From CAXWPM01 sp965206125 (GTDB lineage Bacteria; Acidobacteriota; Terriglobia; 20CM-2-55-15): DNA of 64,000 bases. The stretch is from assembly GCA_965206125.1 (NCBI GenBank), contig CBDBIN010000046.1, positions 310,001 to 374,000 on the forward strand, written 5' to 3'. The position numbers were made by a program, and so were the translations under genes. How positions within the stretch are numbered: the first letter of the stretch is position 1; every line of letters begins with the position of its first letter. This document shows positions 41,708 to 49,122 of this stretch, piece by piece. Under the pieces are notes generated by a model. That model was not told the origin of the DNA, searched no databases, and saw nothing but the letters and a program-made list of their open reading frames with translations.

Positions 41708-42670
41708 TTACTGATTCTCGGGCTGTCCGTACACGGGTGGTGGGCTGGCGAGGGCCTTGTCGATGCCCGCCACCGTGAGCCGTGTTCGCAACTCGAGTAA
41801 CTGCTGGCCGTGGTCGAGCAATGTTTCAAGCGGCTCCAGAGGAATTCCGTTGATGATCGCCCGTCCGGAGTCGACACGCTGCTGCCAGCGGATCGTCTCG
41901 GGATCTTGCAGCGCCATCAGGGCATCGATACCGTAGTCCTCGTGGAGTCCGTCGGCCCATCCGCGGCTTTGGCCGATGGCCATCATCTCCTCGAGCCCCA
42001 ACACGTCCCGGATGTAAACCTGCACCGAGCTGTAATCGTAGTACTCGGGGATATGGTAGAAATTTGCGGGGCCGCCGCCGTACATGTCGTTCAAGTTATT
42101 GGCCGCTGTCTGCATGCCCCGTCGGTTGCTGCCACTGTCTCCGAGGTACAGGATCGTTGTGAAGCCCATCCCCCGCAAGCTATCGCCCATGTCGGTCAGC
42201 AGCGCCGCATAGGTTTCCTGCGAAATCGTCGGCCCGGCACGCCCGATGCTCGCTTCGCCGTTGAAGTTACCGGATGGCTCCAGGGTAACGATCGGAGCGA
42301 TCAGCGCGTTGCCGAGTCGGCGGGCTATTGCCTCGCCGGTCTGCGCCAGGACGTAGTTGTGCTTGCCCTGCGCCAGGTGCGGGCCGTTGGCCTCGACGCC
42401 GCCCGTCAGGATCAGAGCCGTCGTCTGTCCGGCGTTTAACGCATCGGCGACCTCGGTCACCGTCAATTCCTCCAACCAGACTGTGTCGAGGGCTTCAATC
42501 GGCCGTTGCAGTCGCGCCTGAACCCGGGTGCGGGTCACTTCCTGTTCGGGTGTCAACTGCTGCTGCCCCCCTCGGCCACCACGACCGCCCCGGCCTCCAC
42601 GCTGAGCCAGGGCCGGCTCCACGGCCATCGCTACAATCAAGAAAACGAACAGCAACTTCGCTACCTTCAT
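41708..42670 (-). CDS. Secreted creatininase-family protein
   Basis: 320 residues from ATG 42668-42670, with AAGGAGG just upstream. A signal peptide (VAKLLFVFLIVAMAVEPALAQ) is followed by RGG repeats. The body matches creatininase-like amidohydrolases: TTALILTGGVEANGPHLAQGKHNYVL and ILYLGDSGSNRRGM. In creatininases the site is E-x-H-G-P-H-L-P-x-G-T-D; here EANGPHLAQGKHN lacks the first H and the D, so the metal site must differ or be lost. Such variants are exported, while classical creatininases are cytosolic. Function unknown. Confidence 0.8.
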   Translation of the reverse strand: MKVAKLLFVFLIVAMAVEPALAQRGGRGGRGGRGGQQQLTPEQEVTRTRVQARLQRPIEALDTVWLEELTVTEVADALNAGQTTALILTGGVEANGPHLAQGKHNYVLAQTGEAIARRLGNALIAPIVTLEPSGNFNGEASIGRAGPTISQETYAALLTDMGDSLRGMGFTTILYLGDSGSNRRGMQTAANNLNDMYGGGPANFYHIPEYYDYSSVQVYIRDVLGLEEMMAIGQSRGWADGLHEDYGIDALMALQDPETIRWQQRVDSGRAIINGIPLEPLETLLDHGQQLLELRTRLTVAGIDKALASPPPVYGQPENQ

Positions 42671-42799
42671 CGATCCTCCTTCAAACACGCTGGTAGATGG
42701 AAAACTGCGAGTAGAATAGTACGACCCAAGGGTACAGCCAACTGTTAGCCAGCGTTAAGCGATTTCTTCCGTGAGTCTGCGAGGAGGAGACAAACACTC

Positions 42800-43642
42800 A
42801 TGAAACGTATTCTGATCTGGACCCTGAGCCCGATGGTAATCGCGCTCTGGGCCTTGCCTGCGTGGGCTCAGCAACAGCCGACCAGAAGCATCGCGAGCGT
42901 CGCCGGCAATCTCTACCGCGCGCAGAACAACAACCACTTCACGGTGTTCCTGGTGACCGCGGAAGGGATTATCCTGTCGGACACCATCAACCGGGACTTT
43001 GCCACGTGGCTCAAGTCGGAGCTGGACACGCGCTTCGGAATGCCGGTCCGCTACGTCCTCTACAGCCACAGTGACGCAGACCACGCCTCCGGTGGGGAGG
43101 TCTTTGCCGATACTGCGGAGTTTGTCGGACATGAGGCCATGCGGGACGGCGTTCCCGACGGGGTGCATCCTCCTGATGTGTTCTATTCCGACAGGTATGG
43201 CGTGACGCTCGGCGGCAGGAGCGTGGAGATGATCTACCCCGGGCCTGTGCATTCGGCAAACATGTCCGTGCTGCGGTTTCCGGCCGAGAACGCCGTGTTC
43301 GTCGTCGACTTCATCAGCATCAAGCGTCTGCCGTTCAGGAACCTTGCCGGTTTCGACCTCGAGCTTTGGCTGAGCGAGATGCGGACCGTGGAAGCGCTCG
43401 GAGCTGACATCGTGATACCCGGCCACGGCCAGGTGGGGACTACCGACGATGTCGTCGACCATCGCCGCTATGTCGAGCGTCTGCGGGACGCGGTCGCCCA
43501 GGGCATTGCCGCGGGAGGGACTCTGGCCGAGTTGCAGGAGACGATCCGGATCGATGACGCCAGCGACTGGGCGTCGTACGAAGAATGGCTCCCCCTGAAC
43601 ATCGAGGGGATGTACAACATGCTCGGCGGGGGACGACATTGA
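42800..43642 (+). CDS. Secreted metallo-beta-lactamase-fold hydrolase
   Basis: 280 residues with a signal peptide ending near AWAQ. The MBL core motif SHSDADHASGG gives the HxHxDH-type zinc ligands (H-S-D-A-D-H variant, with S-H-S at the start). A late IPGHGQ supplies another histidine. EMIYPGPVHSANM fits the third ligand. The family includes beta-lactamases and many other hydrolases; 'NNHFTVFLVTAEGIILSDTI' resembles the SoxH/quinoprotein-relay group. Substrate unknown. It overlaps the next gene by four bases (TTGA). Confidence 0.82.
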   Translation: MKRILIWTLSPMVIALWALPAWAQQQPTRSIASVAGNLYRAQNNNHFTVFLVTAEGIILSDTINRDFATWLKSELDTRFGMPVRYVLYSHSDADHASGGEVFADTAEFVGHEAMRDGVPDGVHPPDVFYSDRYGVTLGGRSVEMIYPGPVHSANMSVLRFPAENAVFVVDFISIKRLPFRNLAGFDLELWLSEMRTVEALGADIVIPGHGQVGTTDDVVDHRRYVERLRDAVAQGIAAGGTLAELQETIRIDDASDWASYEEWLPLNIEGMYNMLGGGRH

Positions 43643-44040
43643 CGGACATTAAGCTCAACCAGCTCGGCCAGGTATCGCTGACCGTGGACGACATCGATGT
43701 CGCTGAAAAATTCTATTCAGAAAGCCTCGGCCTGCGAAAGCTCTACCGTTTTGGCGATCTCGTGTTCTTCGATTGCGCCGGCGTCCGTCTCTACATCCAG
43801 AAGTCCACCGAACAGCCGTTCGTTCCGGCGAGTTCGGTTCTGTATTTCCGGACACCGGACATCGCGCTAGCAGCGCGAGCCCTTGCCGAGAAAGGCGTGC
43901 CCTCGGTGGACACACCGCAACTGATCGCTCCGATGGAGGATCATGACCTCTGGATGGTCACCTTCAAGGACCCGTCGGGCAACCCATTGGCGTTGATGCA
44001 CGAAGCTCCAAAGGGATACAAGCCGGGGGGGACTATTTGA
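43639..44040 (+). CDS. VOC-superfamily (glyoxalase/dioxygenase fold) protein
   Basis: 133 residues. LNQLGQVSLTVDDIDVAEKFYSESLGLRKLYRFGDLVFFDCAGVRLYIQ is the first beta-alpha-beta-beta-beta module, and DHDLWMVTFKDPSGNPLALM the second, typical of glyoxalase/bleomycin-resistance proteins. The TTG start 43639 lies inside the previous stop. The usual first metal histidine is a glutamine (GQVSLTV), so metal binding is uncertain. Cotranscribed with the MBL-fold gene. Confidence 0.85.
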   Translation: MTDIKLNQLGQVSLTVDDIDVAEKFYSESLGLRKLYRFGDLVFFDCAGVRLYIQKSTEQPFVPASSVLYFRTPDIALAARALAEKGVPSVDTPQLIAPMEDHDLWMVTFKDPSGNPLALMHEAPKGYKPGGTI

Positions 44041-44137
44041 GATTGGACATTGGAGAATGCTCAATTTCATATTGTTCGGAAACGGGCCCGAAGGGGACAT
44101 CCGAACAGGAAATGAGAAACTTCCAATCTCCAATTTA
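44039..44137. repeat. Imperfect inverted repeat of 7-base words (CCAATCT type)
   Basis: The left arm (44039-44080, GAGATTGGACATTGGAGA...) and right arm (44100-44137, ...CTTCCAATCTCCAATT) are imperfect reverse complements meeting at TTCGG/CCGAA. Words CCAATCT CCAATTT ACAATTT are heptamers. It starts on the stop codon of the VOC gene. Confidence 0.75.
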
Positions 44138-44149
44138 CAATTTGAAATA

Positions 44150-44177
44150 AAAAGCCCCGCCTTTCAGCGGGGCTTTT
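44150..44177. terminator. Bidirectional intrinsic terminator
   Basis: AAAAGCCCCGC (44150-44160), a CTTTCA loop and GCGGGGCTTTT (44167-44177). The strong stem with A-tail on one side and T-tail on the other serves both the MBL/VOC operon and the convergent flagellin gene. Confidence 0.9.
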
Positions 44178-44246
44178 CTGATTCGGGGGCGACCTCTGTT
44201 TTATGTCAGGCCAGGGACGGCGAGCCACCCCCCGGAGGTTTCTGGT

Positions 44247-45074
44247 TTACCGGAGTAGCGCGAGCACCGCCTGAGACGACTGGTTCGCCTGCGACAACGC
44301 GGCCAGGCCACTCTGAGTCAGGATGTTGAACTTCGTGAGTTGGGCAGCTTCTTCGGCGATGTTGGCGTCACGGATTCGGGATTCCGAAGCCCGGACGCTG
44401 ACCGACATCGTCTGCGCCTGAGAAATGGCGAAACTCAGCCGGTTCATCGCTGCACCGACCCGACCCTGGACGGTACCCAAGGTTCCGACGGCGGTCTGCA
44501 TGGCTGCGATGGCCGTGGCGGCGTTCGCCTGGTCCGTGATGTCCTGCGAGCTGATGCCGAGGCCCTCAGAGTCCACGGCCGTCGTCAGAGCAAAAGAGAC
44601 ATAGGTGACGGTCGCCGAGGTGTTCGTCGTGGTGTTACCGACGAAGACCGAGCGGGCACTCAAGTTGGCGTTTCCGGTCTCGACACCGGCAGCGGTGGCA
44701 TTTCGCGTGATTTCCGGAAGTACGGATTGAAACTCTGCGTCCAGCGTCGCCCTCGAACCTGTAAAGGTGTCCGAAGCCGCCTGGCTCGCGAGCGTCAGGG
44801 CCCGGTCCAGCAGCGAGGCGATGTTCGACAACGCGCCGTCCTCGATCTGCAACTTACTGATCGCGTCGTTGGCGCTACGGATACCGATGCTGAGACCCGT
44901 GTTGTCCAGCTTGTGGCGGTTGGCCACGGCTAAACCCGCGGCGTCGTCGGCCGAACTGTTGATCCGAAGGCCGGATGTTAAACGCGCCAGCGTTCGCTGA
45001 AGGCCGTTGCTCGTGGAGTCCAGCGTCGCCTGGGCGTTGATTGAAGCAAGATTGGTTACAACTGAAAAGCTCAT
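44247..45074 (-). CDS. fliC: Flagellin, copy 1
   Basis: 275 residues. MSFSVVTNLASINAQATLDSTSNGLQRTLARLTSGLRINSSADDAAGLAVANR is the conserved N-terminal D0/D1, and SVRASESRIRDANIAEEAAQLTKFNILTQSGLAALSQANQSSQAVLALLR the C-terminal one. The central region is very short, so the filament lacks outer D2/D3 domains. It is nearly identical in layout and length to the copy at 48048-48875. Its leader carries a sigma-28-like promoter and two GGA sites. Confidence 0.95.
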   Translation of the reverse strand: MSFSVVTNLASINAQATLDSTSNGLQRTLARLTSGLRINSSADDAAGLAVANRHKLDNTGLSIGIRSANDAISKLQIEDGALSNIASLLDRALTLASQAASDTFTGSRATLDAEFQSVLPEITRNATAAGVETGNANLSARSVFVGNTTTNTSATVTYVSFALTTAVDSEGLGISSQDITDQANAATAIAAMQTAVGTLGTVQGRVGAAMNRLSFAISQAQTMSVSVRASESRIRDANIAEEAAQLTKFNILTQSGLAALSQANQSSQAVLALLR

Positions 45075-45084
45075 GAATCTAAAT

Positions 45085-45121
45085 CCTCCGTGAATGTTGG
45101 GGGCCAGGCGTCCTTGCCGGC
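45085..45121 (-). promoter_or_regulatory. Candidate CsrA-binding sites in the fliC copy 1 leader
   Basis: On the minus strand GCCGGC (45116-45121) and GCC-T-GGC (45103-45109) pair around the hexaloop AAGGAC (45110-45115), with one bulged T. A second GGA lies in the Shine-Dalgarno CACGGAGGATTT (about 45082-45092). This two-site layout is that of CsrA-repressed flagellin leaders. Confidence 0.65.
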
Positions 45122-45177
45122 GGATCTCCCTAAGTCCTCTCTACAATCCGACCCCTTTTTCCTGTCGGACACCCACC

Positions 45178-45205
45178 TTATCGGTACCCGGTCGGTGGAT
45201 CATTA
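45178..45205 (-). promoter_or_regulatory. Sigma-28-like promoter of fliC copy 1
   Basis: On the minus strand TAAT (45202-45205), a 16-base spacer and ACCGATAA (45178-45185). The -10 matches GCCGATAA in seven of eight positions. It lies 104 bases before the start codon, almost the same distance as in copy 2. Confidence 0.6.
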
Positions 45206-45219
45206 GCCCGAATTAACTT

Positions 45220-45446
45220 CAGAACCCGAAGCAGTAGCGACGGGGTGGAAAGGGTCACACGACCCCACCTGGAGAGTGCTCAAACCAGCCGTTCAAGACC
45301 GGTTCGCGAACTCCGGCGCCGGGCCGGTTCCCCACGCGATGGACTTCAGGATAGGCCTGGACCGACAGAACCCAGAGCGGTAGCGGCGGGGTAGAAAGGG
45401 ATGCATACCGAAGGAGGAACCCGGTCGCTACAGCTTCCGGTTCTGA
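45220..45446. repeat. REP-like units between the flagellin and chaperone genes
   Basis: Three members of the GAGCGGTAGCGACGGGG family: 45220-45250, 45366-45393, and an inverted, more diverged one at 45418-45446 (GAACCCGGTCGCTAC...GGTTCTG). The second and third could pair. This accounts for most of the 45075-45578 gap together with the fliC promoter and the hairpin at 45479. Short open frames here are not convincing genes. Confidence 0.65.
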
Positions 45447-45478
45447 TGGATTTGAGGAAAGGAAGGAGGGATTTTGGA

Positions 45479-45514
45479 GCCGACTCTTCGGACCTTTCGG
45501 CCCGAAGAGTCGGC
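45479..45514 (-). terminator. Strong hairpin downstream of the fliD-fliS-chaperone operon
   Basis: A perfect 13-base stem, GCCGACTCTTCGG (45479-45491) with CCGAAGAGTCGGC (45502-45514), lies 65 bases past the stop at 45579. There is no T-run on the minus strand, so it may be a terminator aided by Rho or a 3' stabiliser. Confidence 0.5.
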
Positions 45515-45578
45515 AAATCTTGCCGGGAGGGCAGATTCTGCCGCACCGACGGGGATCTACCGCAGGTTGCTTTGGTGT

Positions 45579-46016
45579 TTACCCTTCGAAGTCTATGCCC
45601 GGCTGTTGAACATGCAGGGTAGCCTCGTAGCCCGACATTGCCTTGGCTCCCGAGTTGATATCGCGCAGCTCTGTCTGGGTGCGGTCGCGAATCAGGTCCA
45701 GCCGCCAGTGCGTTTCCGCATCGATGGCGACGACTTCCTTCGCCAGATCGACGATCTCGTCGTTCAGGCCTCGAAGCTCCTTCATCGTCTCCGTTGTGAC
45801 CGACGGGTCGTGGCGGATCTGCGTAATCCAGGTGCCGAGCGTCGATTCGATAGCGGTCAGTTCGACCATCAGCTCAGCGCGGTGGCCCAGCAGGTTCTCG
45901 ACGCCATCGATGTTCTCGTCTGCGAGCAACTCCAGCTGTTGCTCCGACAGGCTGCGAAACTCTTCAAGCAATTGTCTCTCTCGCTCGAGACTGGTCAGTA
46001 TTTCGACGGAATTCAT
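45579..46016 (-). CDS. FlgN/FliT-like flagellar chaperone
   Basis: 145 residues from ATG 46014-46016, with AGGAG upstream. It is almost all helical: NSVEILTSLERERQLLEEFRSLSEQQLELLADENIDGVENLLGHRAELMVELTAIE. This resembles the FlgN superfamily. Following fliD and fliS, it probably takes the FliT role (FliD chaperone) or is a second FlgN. Sequence alone cannot separate the two. The last part after residue 115 is less helical. Confidence 0.65.
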   Translation of the reverse strand: MNSVEILTSLERERQLLEEFRSLSEQQLELLADENIDGVENLLGHRAELMVELTAIESTLGTWITQIRHDPSVTTETMKELRGLNDEIVDLAKEVVAIDAETHWRLDLIRDRTQTELRDINSGAKAMSGYEATLHVQQPGIDFEG

Positions 46017-46048
46017 TGAATATTCTCCTGGTTTCGATGGTCCGATGG

Positions 46049-46495
46049 TTATCCGTGAACGGCCAGTCTTCCGTTCGCCGCCTGCTGGGCGAGCAACTCG
46101 GTTGGAACCGATTCTGCTCTCTCCTGCTGGGCGACCTCGGCCCATGCGGAACGGAGTGTATCTAGCACTTTGATTGCCTCTTCCAATTTCCTCGGCTGGA
46201 GCCCACTGGATCCTTCCGTGATCTGCGCGATGACGAAGCTGTATAGCCTCTCGAGGTTCGCCGAGATCTCCTGGCCTCGATCCATGTCGAGCGAAAGATG
46301 CAGATGCTGAACGATCGCAAGGGCCCGGTCGCTCGCGGCGGCCTTGGCCTCGATGTTGCTGCTTTCGATGGCTTCGATTCCCCGACGGAGGAAACGAATC
46401 GCGCCATCGTAGAGCATGACGATCAACTGCGTCTGGCTCGACGTTGTGATCGAAACCTCTCTGTAAACAGACGATTTATAGTTCGGGTAGTTCAT
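46049..46495 (-). CDS. fliS: Flagellin export chaperone FliS
   Basis: 148 residues. The start reads NYPNYKSSVYREVSITTSSQTQLIVMLYDGAIRFLRRGIEAIESSNIEAKAAASDRALAIVQHLHLSLDMDRGQEISANLERLYSFV, the four-helix FliS core with TQLIVMLYDGAI. It binds the flagellin C-terminus before export. The C-terminal ~30 residues extend beyond the usual core. It lies between fliD and the chaperone gene. Confidence 0.94.
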   Translation of the reverse strand: MNYPNYKSSVYREVSITTSSQTQLIVMLYDGAIRFLRRGIEAIESSNIEAKAAASDRALAIVQHLHLSLDMDRGQEISANLERLYSFVIAQITEGSSGLQPRKLEEAIKVLDTLRSAWAEVAQQERAESVPTELLAQQAANGRLAVHG

Positions 46496-46522
46496 AGGTT
46501 CCTCTTGGTTTGTTACTTCGTT

Positions 46523-47878
46523 TTAGAAGAAAGAGCCGATCGAACCCAGGGCGCTGCCCTGGCTCGTAAGCCGGGACATCGCCTGGTCGGCGGCTGCGAA
46601 CATCTTCTGTAACTCCTGCCGCCGCAACTCCAGACGAAGCTGCTGCGCCACGATTTGGTCCCGGAGGACCTTGATCGACGTGTCCAGGCTGGTTCGGGTC
46701 GTCTTGATCAAACCTGCCGTGGAGTCGATGTTCTTCAATGCGGCGTCCAGGTCGTCAAAGACACCGTCGACGGTGCCGTCGCCCTGGAACAGCTTCTGGA
46801 CATCTGCCACGTTGTTGTCCATCGCCGTGTCGAACTTTTCCTGATCGAGACTCAACGTGCCGTCCTGCTCGAACTCCACGCCGACTTCGGTCAGGTACGA
46901 GTACTGACCGTCGTTGCCGTTGGACGTCAGGATCGTGTTCCGCACATCGGAGAGCGCCTGCCGCAGGATCGAGTCTCTGCCGAGCGGCCCGGGCTTGCCC
47001 GTGATGGAATCGAGCTTCACCTGCTCGTCGAAGAACTCCTTCAGCGCGTTGTATTCGGTGATGAAGGTCTTGACGCTTTCCTCGAGAGCGTCGTAGTCGT
47101 TGGTGACGTTGACTGTAGCCGTGCCGGTCGTGACCAGCGTTACGGTCGTTCCCGGGATCGCATCGGTCACCGTGTTCGAGGCGCCCGTGATCGCGAGGCC
47201 GTTGACGGTGAACGCCGCGTCCTGGGAGTCCTGGCTGTTGCCCGAGGACTCACTTTGACCGACGGCGAACGCAACGACAGTGTCGACGCCGTTGGTCAGG
47301 GTGTTGTTGATCGTGAAGCCGTTGACCGCGCCCGTTTCCCGGCTTGAAATTACGAGTTTGTTGTTCGTGCCGTCGTTGACTACTGACGCCACAACGCCGG
47401 AGCTCTGATCATTGATTAAGGTCTTGAGTTCGGTGAGCGTAGTCGCGGAACTGATGTTGATCGCGGTCGTGGTGTTGCCATCGATCGTGAACGAGATCGA
47501 TCCGCCGTCGGCCGCGGTATCGGTCGTGGCCGTGTAGCCGTTGGTCGAAGCGGTGACCTGCGATCTGGCTAACTGTGTGATATTGAGGGCGTAAGCGCCA
47601 GCCGCAGCGCCGTCCCCGAGGGTGACATCTGCGATGTCGGTGTCGGTCGATGCGGCGGCCAGATCGCTGAACGCGGTGCCGAGCACCAGGTCCGCGACAG
47701 GATCCTGGACGTCGGCGACCTCGGTTCCGAACGCCCCGAGCGCTGAATCTTTCTTCTTGAGCTCGGCGACCTTGGCTTCGGTTGCCTCGAGCGGCGCGCT
47801 CTCAGCCTGGATCGTTACGTCAATGACTTGGTTGAAGTCGAAACCGTTGAATCCAGAAAAATTGATCTCACCGGCCAT
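46523..47878 (-). CDS. fliD: Flagellar filament cap protein FliD (HAP2)
   Basis: 451 residues. The N-terminal domain (SGFNGFDFNQVIDVTIQAESAPLEATEAKVAELKKKDSALGAFGTEVADV) and the C-terminal one (PLGRDSILRQALSDVRNTIL...SYLTEVGVEFEQDGTLSLDQEKFDTAM...LRLELRRQELQKMFAAADQAMSRLTSQGSAL) fit FliD. The middle is a threonine- and valine-rich beta region. GAGGAG precedes the ATG. FliD caps the filament and inserts flagellin. Confidence 0.95.
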   Translation of the reverse strand: MAGEINFSGFNGFDFNQVIDVTIQAESAPLEATEAKVAELKKKDSALGAFGTEVADVQDPVADLVLGTAFSDLAAASTDTDIADVTLGDGAAAGAYALNITQLARSQVTASTNGYTATTDTAADGGSISFTIDGNTTTAINISSATTLTELKTLINDQSSGVVASVVNDGTNNKLVISSRETGAVNGFTINNTLTNGVDTVVAFAVGQSESSGNSQDSQDAAFTVNGLAITGASNTVTDAIPGTTVTLVTTGTATVNVTNDYDALEESVKTFITEYNALKEFFDEQVKLDSITGKPGPLGRDSILRQALSDVRNTILTSNGNDGQYSYLTEVGVEFEQDGTLSLDQEKFDTAMDNNVADVQKLFQGDGTVDGVFDDLDAALKNIDSTAGLIKTTRTSLDTSIKVLRDQIVAQQLRLELRRQELQKMFAAADQAMSRLTSQGSALGSIGSFF

Positions 47879-48047
47879 CTCTCATCTCCTCGCTGTTCTC
47901 GATCTCGTCTGCAACCATGTTATCGGCGGTCTCCGGGGGCCTCTTTAGGGCCCCTTCTGGAGAATCTGCAAGAAATTCGAGGGACCGACGCCGATTACCG
48001 ACTTGAGCGAGGAACCTAATCGAGCGCGGCGTCAGTCCCCTGAATCT

Positions 48048-48875
48048 CTATCTGAGGAGCTGGAGCACGGACTGCGAAGACTGGTTCGCCTGGCTCAGCG
48101 CGGCCAAACCGCTCTGCGTCAGGATGTTGAACTTCGTCAACGAAGCCGCTTCTTCGGCGATGTTGGCGTCACGGATTCGGGATTCCGAAGCCCGGACACT
48201 GACCGACATCGTCTGCGCCTGAGAAACGGCGAAACTCAGCCGGTTCATCGCGGCACCGACTCGACCCTGGACTGTACCGAGGGTTCCAATCGCGGTCTGG
48301 ATGGCTGCAATGGCCGTAGTTGCGTTGGCCTGGCCCGTGACGTCCTGGCTGCTGATGCCGAGACCCTCGGAATCGACTGCCGTGGTCAGAGCGAACGACA
48401 CGTAGGTCACAGCAGCGGATGTGGCCGTCTGGGTGTTACCAACGAAGACCGACCGGGCATTCAGGTTCGTGTTGCCCGTCTCGATACCGGCCGCCGTCGC
48501 GTTACGGGTGATTTCCGAAAGAACCGACTGGAACTCGGAATCCAGAGTCGCCCTCGAACCCGTGAAGGTGTCCGAAGCCGCCTGGCTGGCGAGGGTCAGG
48601 GCCCGATCCAGAAGGGCCGAGATGTTGTTCATCGCGCCGTCTTCGATCTGCAGCTTGCTGATGGCGTCGTTGGCGCTACGGATACCGATCGAGAGACCCG
48701 TGTTGTCCAGCTTGTGCCGGTTGGCGACGGCCAGACCCGCGGCGTCGTCGGCCGCGCTGTTGATCCGGAGACCGGAGGTCAGGCGTGCCAGAGTCCGTTG
48801 CAGACCCATCTGCGTGGAGTCCAACGTCGCCTGGGCGTTGATCGATGACAGGTTTGTTACGACTGAAAAGCTCAT
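48048..48875 (-). CDS. fliC: Flagellin, copy 2
   Basis: 275 residues with the same domain order and length as copy 1. Differences are scattered (for example STQMGLQRTL against STSNGLQRTL; SLTKFNIL against QLTKFNIL; SVLQLLR against AVLALLR). Both ends form D0/D1, with almost no central domain. Two copies around fliDS suggest gene duplication by copying outward. Its leader has a sigma-28-like promoter and a perfect AAGGAC hairpin. A weak GGGGCC/GGCCCC hairpin lies about 100 bases past its stop. Confidence 0.95.
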   Translation of the reverse strand: MSFSVVTNLSSINAQATLDSTQMGLQRTLARLTSGLRINSAADDAAGLAVANRHKLDNTGLSIGIRSANDAISKLQIEDGAMNNISALLDRALTLASQAASDTFTGSRATLDSEFQSVLSEITRNATAAGIETGNTNLNARSVFVGNTQTATSAAVTYVSFALTTAVDSEGLGISSQDVTGQANATTAIAAIQTAIGTLGTVQGRVGAAMNRLSFAVSQAQTMSVSVRASESRIRDANIAEEAASLTKFNILTQSGLAALSQANQSSQSVLQLLR

Positions 48876-48884
48876 TTTAAGCTT

Positions 48885-48924
48885 CCTCCATGAATTGTTT
48901 TTTATCGCCGACGTCCTTGCCGGC
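48885..48924 (-). promoter_or_regulatory. Candidate CsrA-binding sites in the fliC copy 2 leader
   Basis: On the minus strand GCCGGC (48919-48924) pairs with GTCGGC (48907-48912) in a six-base stem (one G-U) around the hexaloop AAGGAC (48913-48918). A second GGA is in the Shine-Dalgarno CATGGAGGAAG (about 48882-48892). Loop and spacing match copy 1. Confidence 0.7.
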
Positions 48925-48984
48925 TCTCTTGCGTTTTCTTCCGTCCTGGTTTGATGGGCCAGTTATTGGTCCACCACAAACTAT

Positions 48985-49012
48985 GTATCGATCGCTGGTT
49001 CGCGGGACTTTA
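48985..49012 (-). promoter_or_regulatory. Sigma-28-like promoter of fliC copy 2
   Basis: On the minus strand TAAAGTCC (TAAA at 49009-49012), a 16-base spacer from TAAA and ATCGATAC (48985-48992). The -35 is near-perfect (TAAAGTTT); the -10 is weaker. It is 110 bases before the start codon. Confidence 0.5.
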
Positions 49013-49103
49013 GGCGAATGTCAAAAAACCGACACCCCGTGTCAGATCGTCGAGAGAAGCTTGTGCCCACGTCAGGCTCGGAGCGAGGCGTCGAGTTTTC
49101 GTT

Positions 49104-49119
49104 TGGTCCGAGGCTTGCA
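49104..49119 (+). promoter_or_regulatory. Possible sigma-54 promoter before the glycosyltransferase/TPR gene
   Basis: TTGGTCC with GG at 49105-49106 and TTGCA with GC at 49117-49118 give exact N10 spacing. Transcription would begin near 49130, so ATG 49132 rather than 49123 may be the real start. The -24 element is weaker than the flgD or fliL sites. Confidence 0.45.
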
Positions 49120-49122
49120 TTA

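Noticed and set aside
40629..41714. 361-codon frame inside the transporter gene
   Set aside because: Out-of-frame shadow; the overlapped frame has clear membrane helices and NRAMP similarity.
45346..45622. Small open frames between the flagellin and chaperone genes
   Set aside because: They consist of REP units and a long hairpin, with no start-site support.
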